NCBI RefSeq assembly: GCF_002028545.1
Contig: NZ_MWPQ01000010.1
Span: 57,501 to 121,500 of the forward strand
Reading direction: 5' to 3'
Source: Nitrobacter vulgaris
GTDB taxonomy: Bacteria; Pseudomonadota; Alphaproteobacteria; Rhizobiales; Xanthobacteraceae
DNA: 64,000 nt
Below are positions 17,422-28,798 of the stretch, one piece after another. Below the pieces are notes generated by a model. The model saw nothing but the letters and a program-made list of their open reading frames with translations. It had not been told where the DNA came from and searched no databases. Both the position numbers and the translations under genes were made by a program. Every line of letters begins with the position of its first letter. The first letter of the stretch is position 1.

Positions 17422-18207
17422 TTACGCGAGCGATTCCGGAAGCGTTTCGACTTTATCGTCGATCCTGATCGTGCCGCCGGTGACGACTTCCGCATAAACC
17501 CCACAATCGCAATGCCCCAGCGTTCGCATCAGCGTGCGCGGAATGTCGAGATCGCGTGCCGCGGTCTCCGGGTCGACGTTGGTGGCGGTGCATCGGACGA
17601 TGCGCTTGACCACCTTGAGCCGGATGTCGCCGATCGCGAGTGTGCGCTCCAGCAAGTCGAGTTCGCTCCAGGCCGGCCAGCATCGGACGTACAGGTTGGC
17701 GCGGAAGCGTAGCGGGTGAACCGGCTGCCCCACCATTTTTTCGATCGCGGCGACACTCTCGAGATTGATGATCGAAACCACTTTCCTTGCGACGTCCGAA
17801 AAGCTGTGTCCGTTGCCGACGAGAATCTGGGGCGGTCCCCTCAGTTCCTGCGAGAAGTTGGCGGCGAAGAACCGTTCGACCGCGGCGCGGCCCTCGGCTG
17901 TTCCGAGGTCGGCGCGCACCGCCTCCTTGCCGCCAGTCCGGATTGTCAAAACTCGGCTGGTGTCGTCATAACGGCTGTGGAGCGTAGCGAGCCGCTCGTC
18001 GCGCATCAGCATCAAAAACCTGGATTTTGGGAAGTACCGAGGCACGGCAGGGTCGAATCCGGTCGGACCGTTCTCGATCGCATAGCTGCGGTCGCCAGAA
18101 ACGGTCTCGCCGGGGGTAAGCATCGCGTGTTGCAAAGGTTCGGCGGACAGACCTTTGACGGGATAGCGGTAAAGGGCGGTAACGGCTGCATTGGAAATTT
18201 CGGACAT
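17422..18207 (-). CDS. MOSC domain-containing protein
   Basis: This 261-residue protein has an N-terminal MOSC beta-barrel (VTALYRYPVKGLSAEPLQ at about 9-26) and a C-terminal MOSC domain. MOSC proteins relate to the molybdenum-cofactor sulfurase C-terminus and to YiiM/MARC enzymes that reduce N-hydroxylated compounds. The region PVHPLRFRANLYVRCWPAW (about 172-190) carries the conserved RFR-N block and a cysteine placed as a likely molybdenum ligand (by family analogy). The second end block is GHCDCGVYAEV. ATG 18207 was chosen over a longer frame because it starts right at the domain. Confidence 0.8.
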   Translation of the reverse strand: MSEISNAAVTALYRYPVKGLSAEPLQHAMLTPGETVSGDRSYAIENGPTGFDPAVPRYFPKSRFLMLMRDERLATLHSRYDDTSRVLTIRTGGKEAVRADLGTAEGRAAVERFFAANFSQELRGPPQILVGNGHSFSDVARKVVSIINLESVAAIEKMVGQPVHPLRFRANLYVRCWPAWSELDLLERTLAIGDIRLKVVKRIVRCTATNVDPETAARDLDIPRTLMRTLGHCDCGVYAEVVTGGTIRIDDKVETLPESLA

Positions 18208-18425
18208 GGTGTTCTTTAAAAGATTCCTGCGAGCCTTGCCATCGGCTTCGAATCTCCGAACCATGCCCCTTCATTTCCTGGGAGCGTATTCCTACATTTG
18301 TTACCGCCGGAACGATCCGGCGTCGACCGCTGCCGGTTGAGGAATGTCAATGCGGCGGCGGAACCCCAATGAGGATGCTGCTTTCGTGCCTTCGGGGCGA
18401 AGGCGGCAGGCCGAGGGAGATTTCC

Positions 18426-21062
<2,637 letters not shown>

Positions 21063-21071
21063 GACACGTGT

Positions 21072-21100
21072 CAATCCTCCCTGCATCGCAGGGAGGATTG
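21072..21100 (+). terminator. Perfect hairpin after clpB
   Basis: A 13-bp perfect stem, CAATCCTCCCTGC/GCAGGGAGGATTG, with loop ATC begins 10 bp after the clpB stop. No T-run follows, so this is a terminator-like or transcript-stabilising hairpin, not a textbook intrinsic terminator. Confidence 0.6.
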
Positions 21101-21584
21101 GACATTGCCGCCGGCCGGTTACGCGACCGTCGATTCCTTATGTTTGTTGGTCGATGACGCTAACGCGAGTGGGATCGACCCGGTCCTGCATCGGTTTTCA
21201 TTCCGGAGAAGATCGCTCACGCTGACGATGGTCGCGCACGCTTCCGGAGTACTCGCCCGAGTTATCGCCCGAAACGCCTTACACGTGTAGGACCGGCTAG
21301 GACCGGTGTGATCCACATGATGCCGGCGCGAATCCCATAAATGCTCCCCATGCAATGCTAAAAAAGGCCGAGCGGATGAAATAATCGTTTCGCTGCTGCC
21401 ACTCACCGAAGGGTATTATTCTTTTTTTCAATAACGCATTGTTTTCTCTGTCAAACTAACCCTATTCAAGGGTCCGAATTGTCGAAACTGACGCGAAAAT
21501 GTATCCGTTTCGCGCAGCGTCTCGATCCGACCTGTGAAGCCTTAATTGCGGCGGCCGGCAGTTCGCTCCCGAGGTTAGCTTGCG
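21101..21584. other. Intergenic region upstream of cysJ
   Basis: No gene is supported in this 484-bp gap. It has a 10-bp palindrome TACACGTGTA (21280-21289) followed by two close direct copies of GGACCGG, and an AT-rich stretch at 21410-21480 (with a seven-T run) which would suit the cysJI promoter. No CysB/CbL-type site can be asserted. Confidence 0.4.
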
Positions 21585-23417
21585 ATGACAAAATTGGAAT
21601 TTCCAGGTTCAGCACTCACGACGGATCAGTGGACGCAGGTCAACCAGCTCGCGACGTCTCTCAGTCATGAACAGGCGATCTGGATCAGCGGTTATTTTGC
21701 AGGCCTCAGCCATCGGGCGCGAACTGGCGATGCGACAGCGGAAGTCGCGGAGCTTGCACCTCCTTCGCAGAGCGGCCCCACCGCCACCTTCGCGACGCGG
21801 CTCCTGACCGTCCTGTTCGCAAGCGAGACCGGAAACTGCAAGACGCTCGCCAAAGCGCTCGTCGACAAGGCTACGGCCAAAGGAATCCAGGCGCGTCTCG
21901 CCGATATGGCGGATTACAAGACGCGCGGTCTCAAGGACGAACAGGATCTGCTCGTCATCACCAGTACGCACGGCGAGGGCGATGCGCCGCAGACCGCCGT
22001 CGGTTTCTTCGAATTTCTGGAAAGCCGCAAGGCGCCGAAGTTGCCGCAGCTGCGCTATGCGGTACTGGCGCTGGGCGATTCGACCTACGAAAAATACTGC
22101 GAGGCAGGCAAGCGGGTCGACCGGCGGCTCGAGGAATTAGGCGCGCAACGCTTGACTGATCGCGTCGACTGCGATGTCGATTACGAGGACGCTGCAGACG
22201 CCTGGATTGCATCGGCCGTCGCCAATCTCGCACCGGCAGCGCAAGCGCCTGTCTCAGCGTCGGCGGCTACGACGCGGAGCGATGCGCCGTCGTCCACGGC
22301 ATTCGACAAGAAGCATCCGTTTCAGGCCGCCGTTATCGACAACATCGTGCTGACCGGGCGCGGATCGTCCAAGGAAACCCGCCATATCGAATTGTCGCTT
22401 GCGGACTCGGGTTTGACCTATCAGCCGGGCGATGCGCTGGGTGTCGTGCCGCGTAACGATCCAGCGCTCGTAGAGGCCACACTTGAGAAATTATCGCTGT
22501 CCGCCGACGCTCCTGTCACGGTGAAGCAAGACACGATAAGCCTCGGCGAGGCGCTGAGCGGAACGTTCGAGATCACGGCGCTCACTCCGCGCTTTCTCGA
22601 TCATTGGGCCGACATCACGGGCTCCGATGAACTGCAGGCATTGCGCGCGCCCGATCAAAAAGAGGCGCGCGCCGCCTTCCAGCACAACCATCACATTTTC
22701 GATGTCGTTAACCGGTTTCCGGCGCCAGGCATCGATGCCGCACAATTTGTCGCAGGCCTTCGGCCGTTGCAGCCGCGCCTCTACTCGATCGCCTCGAGCC
22801 TTGCCGCCGCCCCGGACGAGGCGCATCTTACCGTCAGCGCGGTGCGATACATGCTGCACGGCGTTCCGCGCACTGGCGTTGCATCCGGCTATCTCGCCGC
22901 GCGCACCGAGGCGGATGCCACGATTCCCGTCTATATTCAGTCCAACGATCACTTCCATCTGCCGGACGACGATGTGCCGATCCTGATGATCGGCGCCGGC
23001 ACCGGCGTCGCACCGTACCGCGCCTTCATGCAGGAGCGTGAAGCCCGCGGCGCGTCTGGCCGCTCATGGCTGTTTTTCGGCGAGCGCAATTTCCGCAGCG
23101 ACTTTCTTTATCAGGTCGAGTGGCAGGACTTGATCAAGAATGGCGTGCTAAGTCGTCTCGATCTGGCGTTCTCGCGGGACGCCGCGCCAAAAACCTATGT
23201 GCAGGATCGTCTGCGCCGCCAGGGCCGTGATGTTTACGCGTGGCTCGAGGAAGGCGCATACCTCTACGTCTGCGGCGATAGCGCCCACATGGCGCCTGAT
23301 GTCCACGCGGCGTTGACCGATATCGTTGCCGAGCATGGCGGCCTCGATCGCGACGAGGCGGGCGCTTATCTCTCGGCGCTGCAACGTGATCGCCGTTATC
23401 GGCTCGACGTTTATTGA
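21585..23417 (+). CDS. cysJ: Sulfite reductase (NADPH) flavoprotein, CysJ-like
   Basis: This flavoprotein carries electrons from NADPH to the sulfite reductase hemoprotein. The 610 residues show a flavodoxin domain with the FMN loop FASETGNCKT (78-87), then an FAD/NADPH reductase part with RLYSIASS (about 397-404) for FAD, the NADPH block GAGTGVAPYRAF (about 467-478), and the C-terminal end DRRYRLDVY typical of CysJ. It overlaps the start of cysI, so both subunits come from one transcript. The first 60 residues precede the flavodoxin domain and are variable in the family. Confidence 0.9.
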   Translation: MTKLEFPGSALTTDQWTQVNQLATSLSHEQAIWISGYFAGLSHRARTGDATAEVAELAPPSQSGPTATFATRLLTVLFASETGNCKTLAKALVDKATAKGIQARLADMADYKTRGLKDEQDLLVITSTHGEGDAPQTAVGFFEFLESRKAPKLPQLRYAVLALGDSTYEKYCEAGKRVDRRLEELGAQRLTDRVDCDVDYEDAADAWIASAVANLAPAAQAPVSASAATTRSDAPSSTAFDKKHPFQAAVIDNIVLTGRGSSKETRHIELSLADSGLTYQPGDALGVVPRNDPALVEATLEKLSLSADAPVTVKQDTISLGEALSGTFEITALTPRFLDHWADITGSDELQALRAPDQKEARAAFQHNHHIFDVVNRFPAPGIDAAQFVAGLRPLQPRLYSIASSLAAAPDEAHLTVSAVRYMLHGVPRTGVASGYLAARTEADATIPVYIQSNDHFHLPDDDVPILMIGAGTGVAPYRAFMQEREARGASGRSWLFFGERNFRSDFLYQVEWQDLIKNGVLSRLDLAFSRDAAPKTYVQDRLRRQGRDVYAWLEEGAYLYVCGDSAHMAPDVHAALTDIVAEHGGLDRDEAGAYLSALQRDRRYRLDVY

Positions 23418-23434
23418 GTATTGAGGCCAGTTTG

Positions 23435-25165
23435 GTGGACGCAAAAACACAACCCGATCGCAGCCGCGATGTCTCGCAGCCGCTTGATAAGCTCGGGCCT
23501 GACGAGACGCTGAAAGCCAACAGCGACTATCTGCGGGGCACGATCAAGCAGAGCCTCGCCGACGAGATCACGTCGGCGGTGACGGCAAGCGACGCCAAGC
23601 TGATGAAGTTCTTCGGCATCTATCAGCAGGATGACCGCGACATTCGTGACGAGCGCCGGCGTCAGAAATTGGAATCGGCGTTCTCGTTCATGGCGCGCGT
23701 ACGTCTGCCGGGCGGGGTCTGCACGCCCGGTCAATGGCTGAAGCTCGACGATCTTGCGCGCAACTACGCCGGCGATACGCTACGGCTGACCACGCGCCAG
23801 ACGTTCCAGTTTCATCGCGTGATGAAGCACGACCTGCGCACCCTTATGCAGGGACTACGCGACGTCCTTCTCGACACCAAGGCGGCCTGCGGAGACGATA
23901 CCCGCGGCGTCATGAGCACCGTCAATCCTGATCTGTCGAAACTGCACGCCGAAATTTATGCGCTTGCCAAGCAGGCTAGCGACCATGCGGTTCACAGGAC
24001 GGGCGCCTACAAGGAAATCTGGTACGGTGCCGAGCGCGAGGAAACGGACGCTCCCGAGGAACCGTTCTACGGGCGCACCTACATGCCCCGGAAGTTCAAG
24101 ATCGGGTTTGCGATCCCGCCCAGCAACGATATCGACGTCTACGGCCAGGACCTTGGCTTCATCGCCATCGCGCACCGCGGCAAGCTGAAGGGTTTCAACG
24201 TCGCCATCGGAGGTGGCCTTGGCCGGACCGATCAATCGCCAAAGACCTATCCGCGCCTTGCCAGCGTGATCGGCTATATCGACGCGGACAAGCTGTTTCC
24301 CACGATCGATGCGGTGATGTCGGTCCAGCGCGATTACGGCGACCGTCTCGACCGCTTGCATGCTCGTTTCAAATACACCATCGACGAAAAGGGCCTCGAC
24401 TGGATCAAGGCGGAAGCCGAGCGTCGTCTCGGCTTCGCCTTCAAGCCTGAGCAGCCCTACACCTTCACCTCGAACGGTGATCCGCTCGGCTGGGTCAAAG
24501 GCGAGGACGGTCGCGAGCATTGCGTCCTCTACATCCAGAACGGCCGCGTCATCAACACGCCGAACTATCCGATGATGGATGGCTTGCGCGCTATTGCGCA
24601 GGTCCACAAGGGTATGTTCCGCGTCACGCCGAACCAGAATCTCATCATTGCCGATATCGCTCCTGAGGATCGGCCCGAGATCGAAGCGCTGATGAAGGAA
24701 TATGGTCTCGATCAATTCGAGACCCGTAGCGGCTTGCGCCTCAACTCGATGGCCTGCGTCGCGCTGCCGACATGTGGTCTGGCGATGGCCGAAAGCGAGC
24801 GTTACCTGCCGGATCTCGTGACCAAGATCGAGGCTATCCTTGGCACTTATGGTCTCAAGGACGATCCGATCACCATTCGGATGACCGGGTGCCCGAATGG
24901 CTGCGCGCGCCCCTACATCGCCGAGATCGGCCTCACTGGACGCGCGCCAGGCAAGTACAATCTCTATCTCGGCGGCGGCTTCCATGGCGAGCGGCTCAAC
25001 AAGATGTATCTGGAGAATGTCGGCGAGCCCGCGATCCTCGAAGCGCTCGATAAGACGCTCGGTCACTATTCCCGCGACCGCAAACCCGGCGAACACTTCG
25101 GCGACTTCGCTATTCGCGCCGGCTATGTCGCAGAGGTGAAGGAAGGGCGGTTTTTCAACGATTAG
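23435..25165 (+). CDS. cysI: Sulfite reductase hemoprotein (beta subunit)
   Basis: This protein reduces sulfite to sulfide by six electrons with siroheme and a [4Fe-4S] cluster. Counted from this start, the cluster/siroheme cysteines are Cys441 and Cys447 (CVALPTC) and Cys486 and Cys490 (TGCPNGC), the C-X5-C plus C-X3-C layout of CysI. I placed the start at GTG 23435, with GAGG 8 bases upstream; a TTG at 23414 overlapping the cysJ stop is also open but lacks a ribosome site. The length (576) fits NADPH-dependent CysI. Sulfide made here feeds cysteine and, with metX/metB products, methionine synthesis. Confidence 0.93.
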   Translation: MDAKTQPDRSRDVSQPLDKLGPDETLKANSDYLRGTIKQSLADEITSAVTASDAKLMKFFGIYQQDDRDIRDERRRQKLESAFSFMARVRLPGGVCTPGQWLKLDDLARNYAGDTLRLTTRQTFQFHRVMKHDLRTLMQGLRDVLLDTKAACGDDTRGVMSTVNPDLSKLHAEIYALAKQASDHAVHRTGAYKEIWYGAEREETDAPEEPFYGRTYMPRKFKIGFAIPPSNDIDVYGQDLGFIAIAHRGKLKGFNVAIGGGLGRTDQSPKTYPRLASVIGYIDADKLFPTIDAVMSVQRDYGDRLDRLHARFKYTIDEKGLDWIKAEAERRLGFAFKPEQPYTFTSNGDPLGWVKGEDGREHCVLYIQNGRVINTPNYPMMDGLRAIAQVHKGMFRVTPNQNLIIADIAPEDRPEIEALMKEYGLDQFETRSGLRLNSMACVALPTCGLAMAESERYLPDLVTKIEAILGTYGLKDDPITIRMTGCPNGCARPYIAEIGLTGRAPGKYNLYLGGGFHGERLNKMYLENVGEPAILEALDKTLGHYSRDRKPGEHFGDFAIRAGYVAEVKEGRFFND

Positions 25166-25381
25166 GTCGGTTGCGCCTGAGTTTTTGTTCAAAGCGAGAA
25201 CAGAACGCGTCGCGTTCCATACGCGCAAGCTCCTTGGGATTGTGCAACGCGAATCGCGTTGGCTTCCCAGGATCGTTGTGTTCCGGAAGAAGTCCCTTAA
25301 ATTTGCAAACGGCTGACCGGCGCGATATCCCGGACGGGATCGTGCCGGCCCTCGCATTTTTATTGAAAGTTCACGAACGTC

Positions 25382-26566
25382 ATGTCCGAATCTATGAATC
25401 CGAGAACGGTCGCGGCTGCAAACGGCATCGCGGCGGAAGATACTTTCGGAGCGGTGACGCCGCCGATCTGTCTGTCGAGCACTTTCACTTGGCCAGGATT
25501 TGGGCGCAAAGGTACGCACGATTACACCCGTACCAGTAACCCCACCCGGACGCTGCTGGCCGACACTCTTGCCAAACTCGAGGGCGGCGCGGGAGCGGTG
25601 GTGGTGTCGTCGGGCATGGCCGCGATCGATCTGGTGCTGTCGCAACTCTCACGCGATGACATTGTGGTTGTGCCGCATGATTGTTACGGCGGCACTCATC
25701 GCCTGCTTCTGAACCGCCGCGACCGTGGTCACTTCAAGGTGGCCTTTGTTGATCAGAACGACCAGGCGGCGCTGACATCTGCCTTGAAGGACAAACCCAA
25801 GCTCATCCTGATCGAGACCCCGAGCAACCCCTTGATGCGCATCGTCGACATCCGGGCGATCGTCGCGCAGGCAAGGACGGTCGGTGCCAAGGTGGCTGTT
25901 GACAATACCTTCCTGTCGCCGGCGCTGCAGCGACCGATCGCGCTGGGCGCCGATTTCGCCGTTCACTCGACGACGAAATATCTCAATGGCCACTCGGACA
26001 TGGTCGGCGGCGCAGTGATCGCAGCCGATCCCGGCGATGCCGAAGCCTTAACGACCTGGGCCAATATCGTTGGCACGACGGGGGCGCCGTTTGATTCTTA
26101 TCTGGCGCTTCGCGGGGTCCGTACGCTATTTCCGCGCGTGGAGTGTCAGCAACGCAACGCGCAAGCGGTTGCTGAGTTTCTTGTCTCACACCCCCTTGTC
26201 GCGGCATGCCACTATCCGGGATTACCCTCGCATCCGGGTCATGCTGTTGCTAAAGCGCAGCAATCCGGCTTTGGCGCGATGCTCAGCTTCGAGTTGAGAG
26301 GAGGCGAGGTGGAGGTTGGTCGCTTCGTCGAGGCCGTGCGGCTTTTCAGCTTTGCGGAGTCGCTCGGTGGCACCGAGAGCCTGGTGGCTCATCCAGCCAC
26401 GATGACCCATGCCGGAATGTCGGAGGAAGCGCGCGAGGCCGCCGGCATCACCAGCGGTCTCATACGGCTTTCGATCGGCCTGGAGGATGCCGCCGACTTG
26501 ATCGCCGATCTGGACCGGGCTCTTGCTGCGACCGATCGGCCGGCTCGATCGAGTGCGAACGTCTGA
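25382..26566 (+). CDS. metB: Cystathionine gamma-synthase
   Basis: This 394-residue PLP enzyme of the Cys/Met metabolism family joins cysteine to acylhomoserine to give cystathionine. The cofactor lysine is K199 in HSTTKYLNGHSD, and the substrate-contact block TSNPTRTLLADTLAKLEGG (51-69) and SSGMAAIDLVL (76-86) are present. The family also includes cystathionine gamma-lyases and O-acylhomoserine sulfhydrylases, so the exact activity is inferred; the genomic neighbours metXW and cysJI support a methionine role. It starts 216 bp after cysI on the same strand, and an intrinsic terminator lies about 210 bp beyond its stop. Confidence 0.82.
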   Translation: MSESMNPRTVAAANGIAAEDTFGAVTPPICLSSTFTWPGFGRKGTHDYTRTSNPTRTLLADTLAKLEGGAGAVVVSSGMAAIDLVLSQLSRDDIVVVPHDCYGGTHRLLLNRRDRGHFKVAFVDQNDQAALTSALKDKPKLILIETPSNPLMRIVDIRAIVAQARTVGAKVAVDNTFLSPALQRPIALGADFAVHSTTKYLNGHSDMVGGAVIAADPGDAEALTTWANIVGTTGAPFDSYLALRGVRTLFPRVECQQRNAQAVAEFLVSHPLVAACHYPGLPSHPGHAVAKAQQSGFGAMLSFELRGGEVEVGRFVEAVRLFSFAESLGGTESLVAHPATMTHAGMSEEAREAAGITSGLIRLSIGLEDAADLIADLDRALAATDRPARSSANV

Positions 26567-26653
26567 ACCACGACTTCAGAGTTATCTGCACGGCAAAACG
26601 CGGAGCCAACTGGCTCCGCGGCAAATGGTCCGATGTAGGCGGTGATATAGTGT

Positions 26654-26774
26654 TCTTGAGCGAAGCACGCCCCTCGGGCTTGACCCGAGGATTGATACCG
26701 GGCGCGTGAAGAAAACGCGTCAGATCAAAACTATGAAGCCCCGCTTCTGATTTCGTCAGAAGCGGAAAGGCTCG
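26654..26774 (-). repeat. Dispersed palindromic repeat, copy 4
   Basis: This copy has the most complete core: perfect 10-bp arms CCGCTTCTGA/TCAGAAGCGG around TTTCG (26741-26765), preceded by GTGAAGAAAACGCGTCAGATC. An extra perfect palindrome, CCTCGGG-cttga-CCCGAGG (26672-26690), is inserted in the left half, as in copy 1. It lies between metB and the terminator. Confidence 0.75.
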
Positions 26775-26775
26775 A

Positions 26776-26820
26776 GAGTCTGATTCAACGGCGTTGAATC
26801 AGACTCTGCTTTATTTTTTT
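26776..26820 (+). terminator. Intrinsic terminator downstream of metB
   Basis: A perfect 14-bp stem, GAGTCTGATTCAAC (26776-26789) and GTTGAATCAGACTC (26793-26806), with loop GGC is followed by a T-rich tract ending in seven T residues. It lies 210 bp after the metB stop and is the strongest intrinsic terminator in the window. Confidence 0.85.
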
Positions 26821-26825
26821 CGACT

Positions 26826-26874
26826 GAGCATGATCTTGTCCGAAAACCGGTTCCCACTTTTCGGGATCATGCTC
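26826..26874. repeat. GAGCATGATC palindromic repeat
   Basis: This 49-bp near-palindrome has 10-bp end arms GAGCATGATC/GATCATGCTC and inner arms CCGAAAA/TTTTCGG around a central ACCGGTT-type sequence. It matches a dispersed repeat common in Bradyrhizobium and its relatives. It lies between the metB terminator and the convergent BA14K gene. A half copy (GAGCATGATC) follows the plsC stop at about 8757. Confidence 0.75.
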
Positions 26875-26898
26875 TCACCGCGCGATCGAATTCCGGTG

Positions 26899-27285
26899 TT
26901 ACGGACAGGGATGACGGTATCCATCGGTGCCAAGATACGTTCCGGATGCCGGATCGTAGGAACGGAAGCGCTGCGCGCAATAGGCCACGTTCTGTTGCGC
27001 CGCCGCGGCCGCATTGGCCTGACCGGCCGCAATCGCGCCGCCGACAATGGCGCCAGCCGCCAGACCGCCGATCAACGCTCCGGCTCCATTGCCGTAGCCG
27101 TAGCCGTAGCCGTAACCAGGACCATAATATCCGCGACGATAATACTGAACGGTCTCGATTGAGGACGGGGCAGCCTTGCTCATGTTGGACTGAGCCATGA
27201 GCGGTGCTGAGGTCGCCGGAACGGAAAATGTGAGTGCAACGGAACCGGCAAACAGCGCCGTCAACAGGATTTTCGATCGCATCAT
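26899..27285 (-). CDS. BA14K family protein
   Basis: This 128-residue secreted protein has a signal peptide (about residues 1-27, ATSA cleavage), a Gly/Tyr-rich run (RRGYYGPGYGYGYGYGNG), a hydrophobic Gly/Ala segment (about 70-92, glycine-zipper-like) and the family end CAQRFRSYDPASGTYLGTDG (104-123) with a second cysteine two residues before the C-terminus. BA14K proteins were first seen as a Brucella immunoreactive, lectin-like antigen; in free-living relatives their role is unknown, probably envelope-associated. The glycine zipper suggests membrane insertion (inference). The gene is monocistronic and convergent with metB. Confidence 0.82.
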   Translation of the reverse strand: MMRSKILLTALFAGSVALTFSVPATSAPLMAQSNMSKAAPSSIETVQYYRRGYYGPGYGYGYGYGNGAGALIGGLAAGAIVGGAIAAGQANAAAAAQQNVAYCAQRFRSYDPASGTYLGTDGYRHPCP

Positions 27286-27579
27286 TTAAGCTCCTCAACG
27301 GTGGGAATATTGGCCAAAGACATTTGTTCTATTTATTCAAAGTGTCAGATATTTAAGGCGTCACAAATCAGCGCGGCATCAGATTGCCGCGAGCGGCCGT
27401 AATTCATGTGACGATCATCGTACGATTAGTGCTCGATGGCCGCTTCATGGTTCATTTTTTAGTTCGATGACCATATAATGGCAAGCTGACCTGTTTGTGT
27501 GGATTTGCTCATATCAAGGTAAATCTCATTGGTGATGCTTCGCGGTGAAGCTGTCCTGCTTCGTGTCCCGGATTGATCA
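27286..27579. other. AT-rich intergenic region between BA14K gene and helicase gene
   Basis: This gap of 294 bp lies upstream of the BA14K gene and downstream of the helicase. It is AT-rich for this genome (for example 27330-27360 and 27450-27530) and probably holds the BA14K promoter. No gene, terminator with T-run or known motif was found. Confidence 0.35.
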
Positions 27580-28689
27580 TTACACCACGACGCTCAGTCG
27601 CTTTGCAGCGCGGGTGATGCCCGTGTAGAGCCATCGCGCGCGGCTGTCCTGAAATGCGAAGCTTTCGTCAAACAGGACCACGTCGTCCCACTGCGAACCC
27701 TGCGACTTATGCACCGTCAGGACATAGCCATAGTCGAACTCGTCGTAAGGTTTACGCTGTTCCCACGGAATATCCTCGACGCCTCCGGCGAAACAGTCCT
27801 GTCGCACCGAGACTTTTGTCACCTTGTGTGCAAATTCCTCGTCGGGCGACAGACGCATCGTGATGATCTTTGACTTTGAGGTGGCGCGCGATTTCACGCG
27901 CCATAGTCCGCCGTTAAAGAGTGCCTTCTTGCGGTTGTTGCGCAGGCAGACCAGCTTGTCGCCCGCCACCGGCAGCGGATCCTCGATGTTCTGCCGTTGC
28001 CGAAATCGCATGTTGTAGGAACGGCGGGTGTTGTTGCGCCCGACCAACACCTGGCCGGCATCCATCACGCGTGCCGGATCGAGATCGCCGCGCGACACCA
28101 CCTCGCTTTCGCCGTAGCTGCCGATGTCGAGTTCGCGACCCTCGCGCACGTCCATCGACATCCGTACGATCGGGTCGTCCTGGGCCTGACGATGAACCTC
28201 GGTCAGCATCGCATCCGGCTCGGCATTGGTGAAGAAGCCGGCACCCTGAATCGGCGGCAGTTGCGCGGGATCGCCCAGCACCAGCAGCGGACAGTCGAAC
28301 GACATCAGATCGCGGCCGAGTTCCGCGTCGACCATGGAGCATTCATCGATCACGATGAGCTTGGCCTTGGAGGCGGGCGCATCGTCCCATAGCTCGAAGC
28401 TCGGCTGCTCCTCGCCGGATTCGCGGGCGCGGTAGATCAGCGAATGAATCGTTGATGCGCCGTCGCAGCCCTTGTTGCGCATCACCAGCGCGGCCTTGCC
28501 GGTGAAGGCCGCGAATTTGACCTCTCCATCGACGCCGTCAGCGATGTGACGCGCCAGCGTGGTCTTGCCGGTTCCGGCAAAGCCGAACAGGCGAAATACC
28601 GGAGGCGTGCCGTTCTTGCCGGGTTTGGCTTTGAGCCAATCGGCGACGGCTTTCAGCGCTGTATCCTGATGCGGCGTGAAGGAGGCCAT
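27580..28689 (-). CDS. RecD-like ATP-dependent DNA helicase (UvrD_C_2 type)
   Basis: This compact 369-residue superfamily 1 helicase has Walker A GFAGTGKTT (36-44), Walker B LIVIDE (111-116), motif III GDPAQLPPI (139-147) and the C-terminal motifs TVHKSQGSQWDDV (about 327-339) and YTGITRAAK. It has the layout of RecD2/Dda-type helicases, close to phage T4 Dda in size, without the long N-terminal region of RecD. The natural substrate is unknown. It follows flbD on the same strand after 109 bp, but has no flagellar link by family; its own promoter is likely. Confidence 0.85.
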   Translation of the reverse strand: MASFTPHQDTALKAVADWLKAKPGKNGTPPVFRLFGFAGTGKTTLARHIADGVDGEVKFAAFTGKAALVMRNKGCDGASTIHSLIYRARESGEEQPSFELWDDAPASKAKLIVIDECSMVDAELGRDLMSFDCPLLVLGDPAQLPPIQGAGFFTNAEPDAMLTEVHRQAQDDPIVRMSMDVREGRELDIGSYGESEVVSRGDLDPARVMDAGQVLVGRNNTRRSYNMRFRQRQNIEDPLPVAGDKLVCLRNNRKKALFNGGLWRVKSRATSKSKIITMRLSPDEEFAHKVTKVSVRQDCFAGGVEDIPWEQRKPYDEFDYGYVLTVHKSQGSQWDDVVLFDESFAFQDSRARWLYTGITRAAKRLSVVV

Positions 28690-28798
28690 GATCTCGAAGA
28701 CTAAGGAAGTCGGCGAACGATGCCGCGACTCGATCTTCGAAAGCTAACCATTCGCGGAGCGAGCGCAAGACGCATTGCCCGCGCGGTGAATCGGGTTG

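Noticed and set aside
23855-25645. Minus-strand frame of 596 codons opposite cysI
   Set aside because: Antisense shadow; the plus-strand gene has all siroheme/cluster cysteines.
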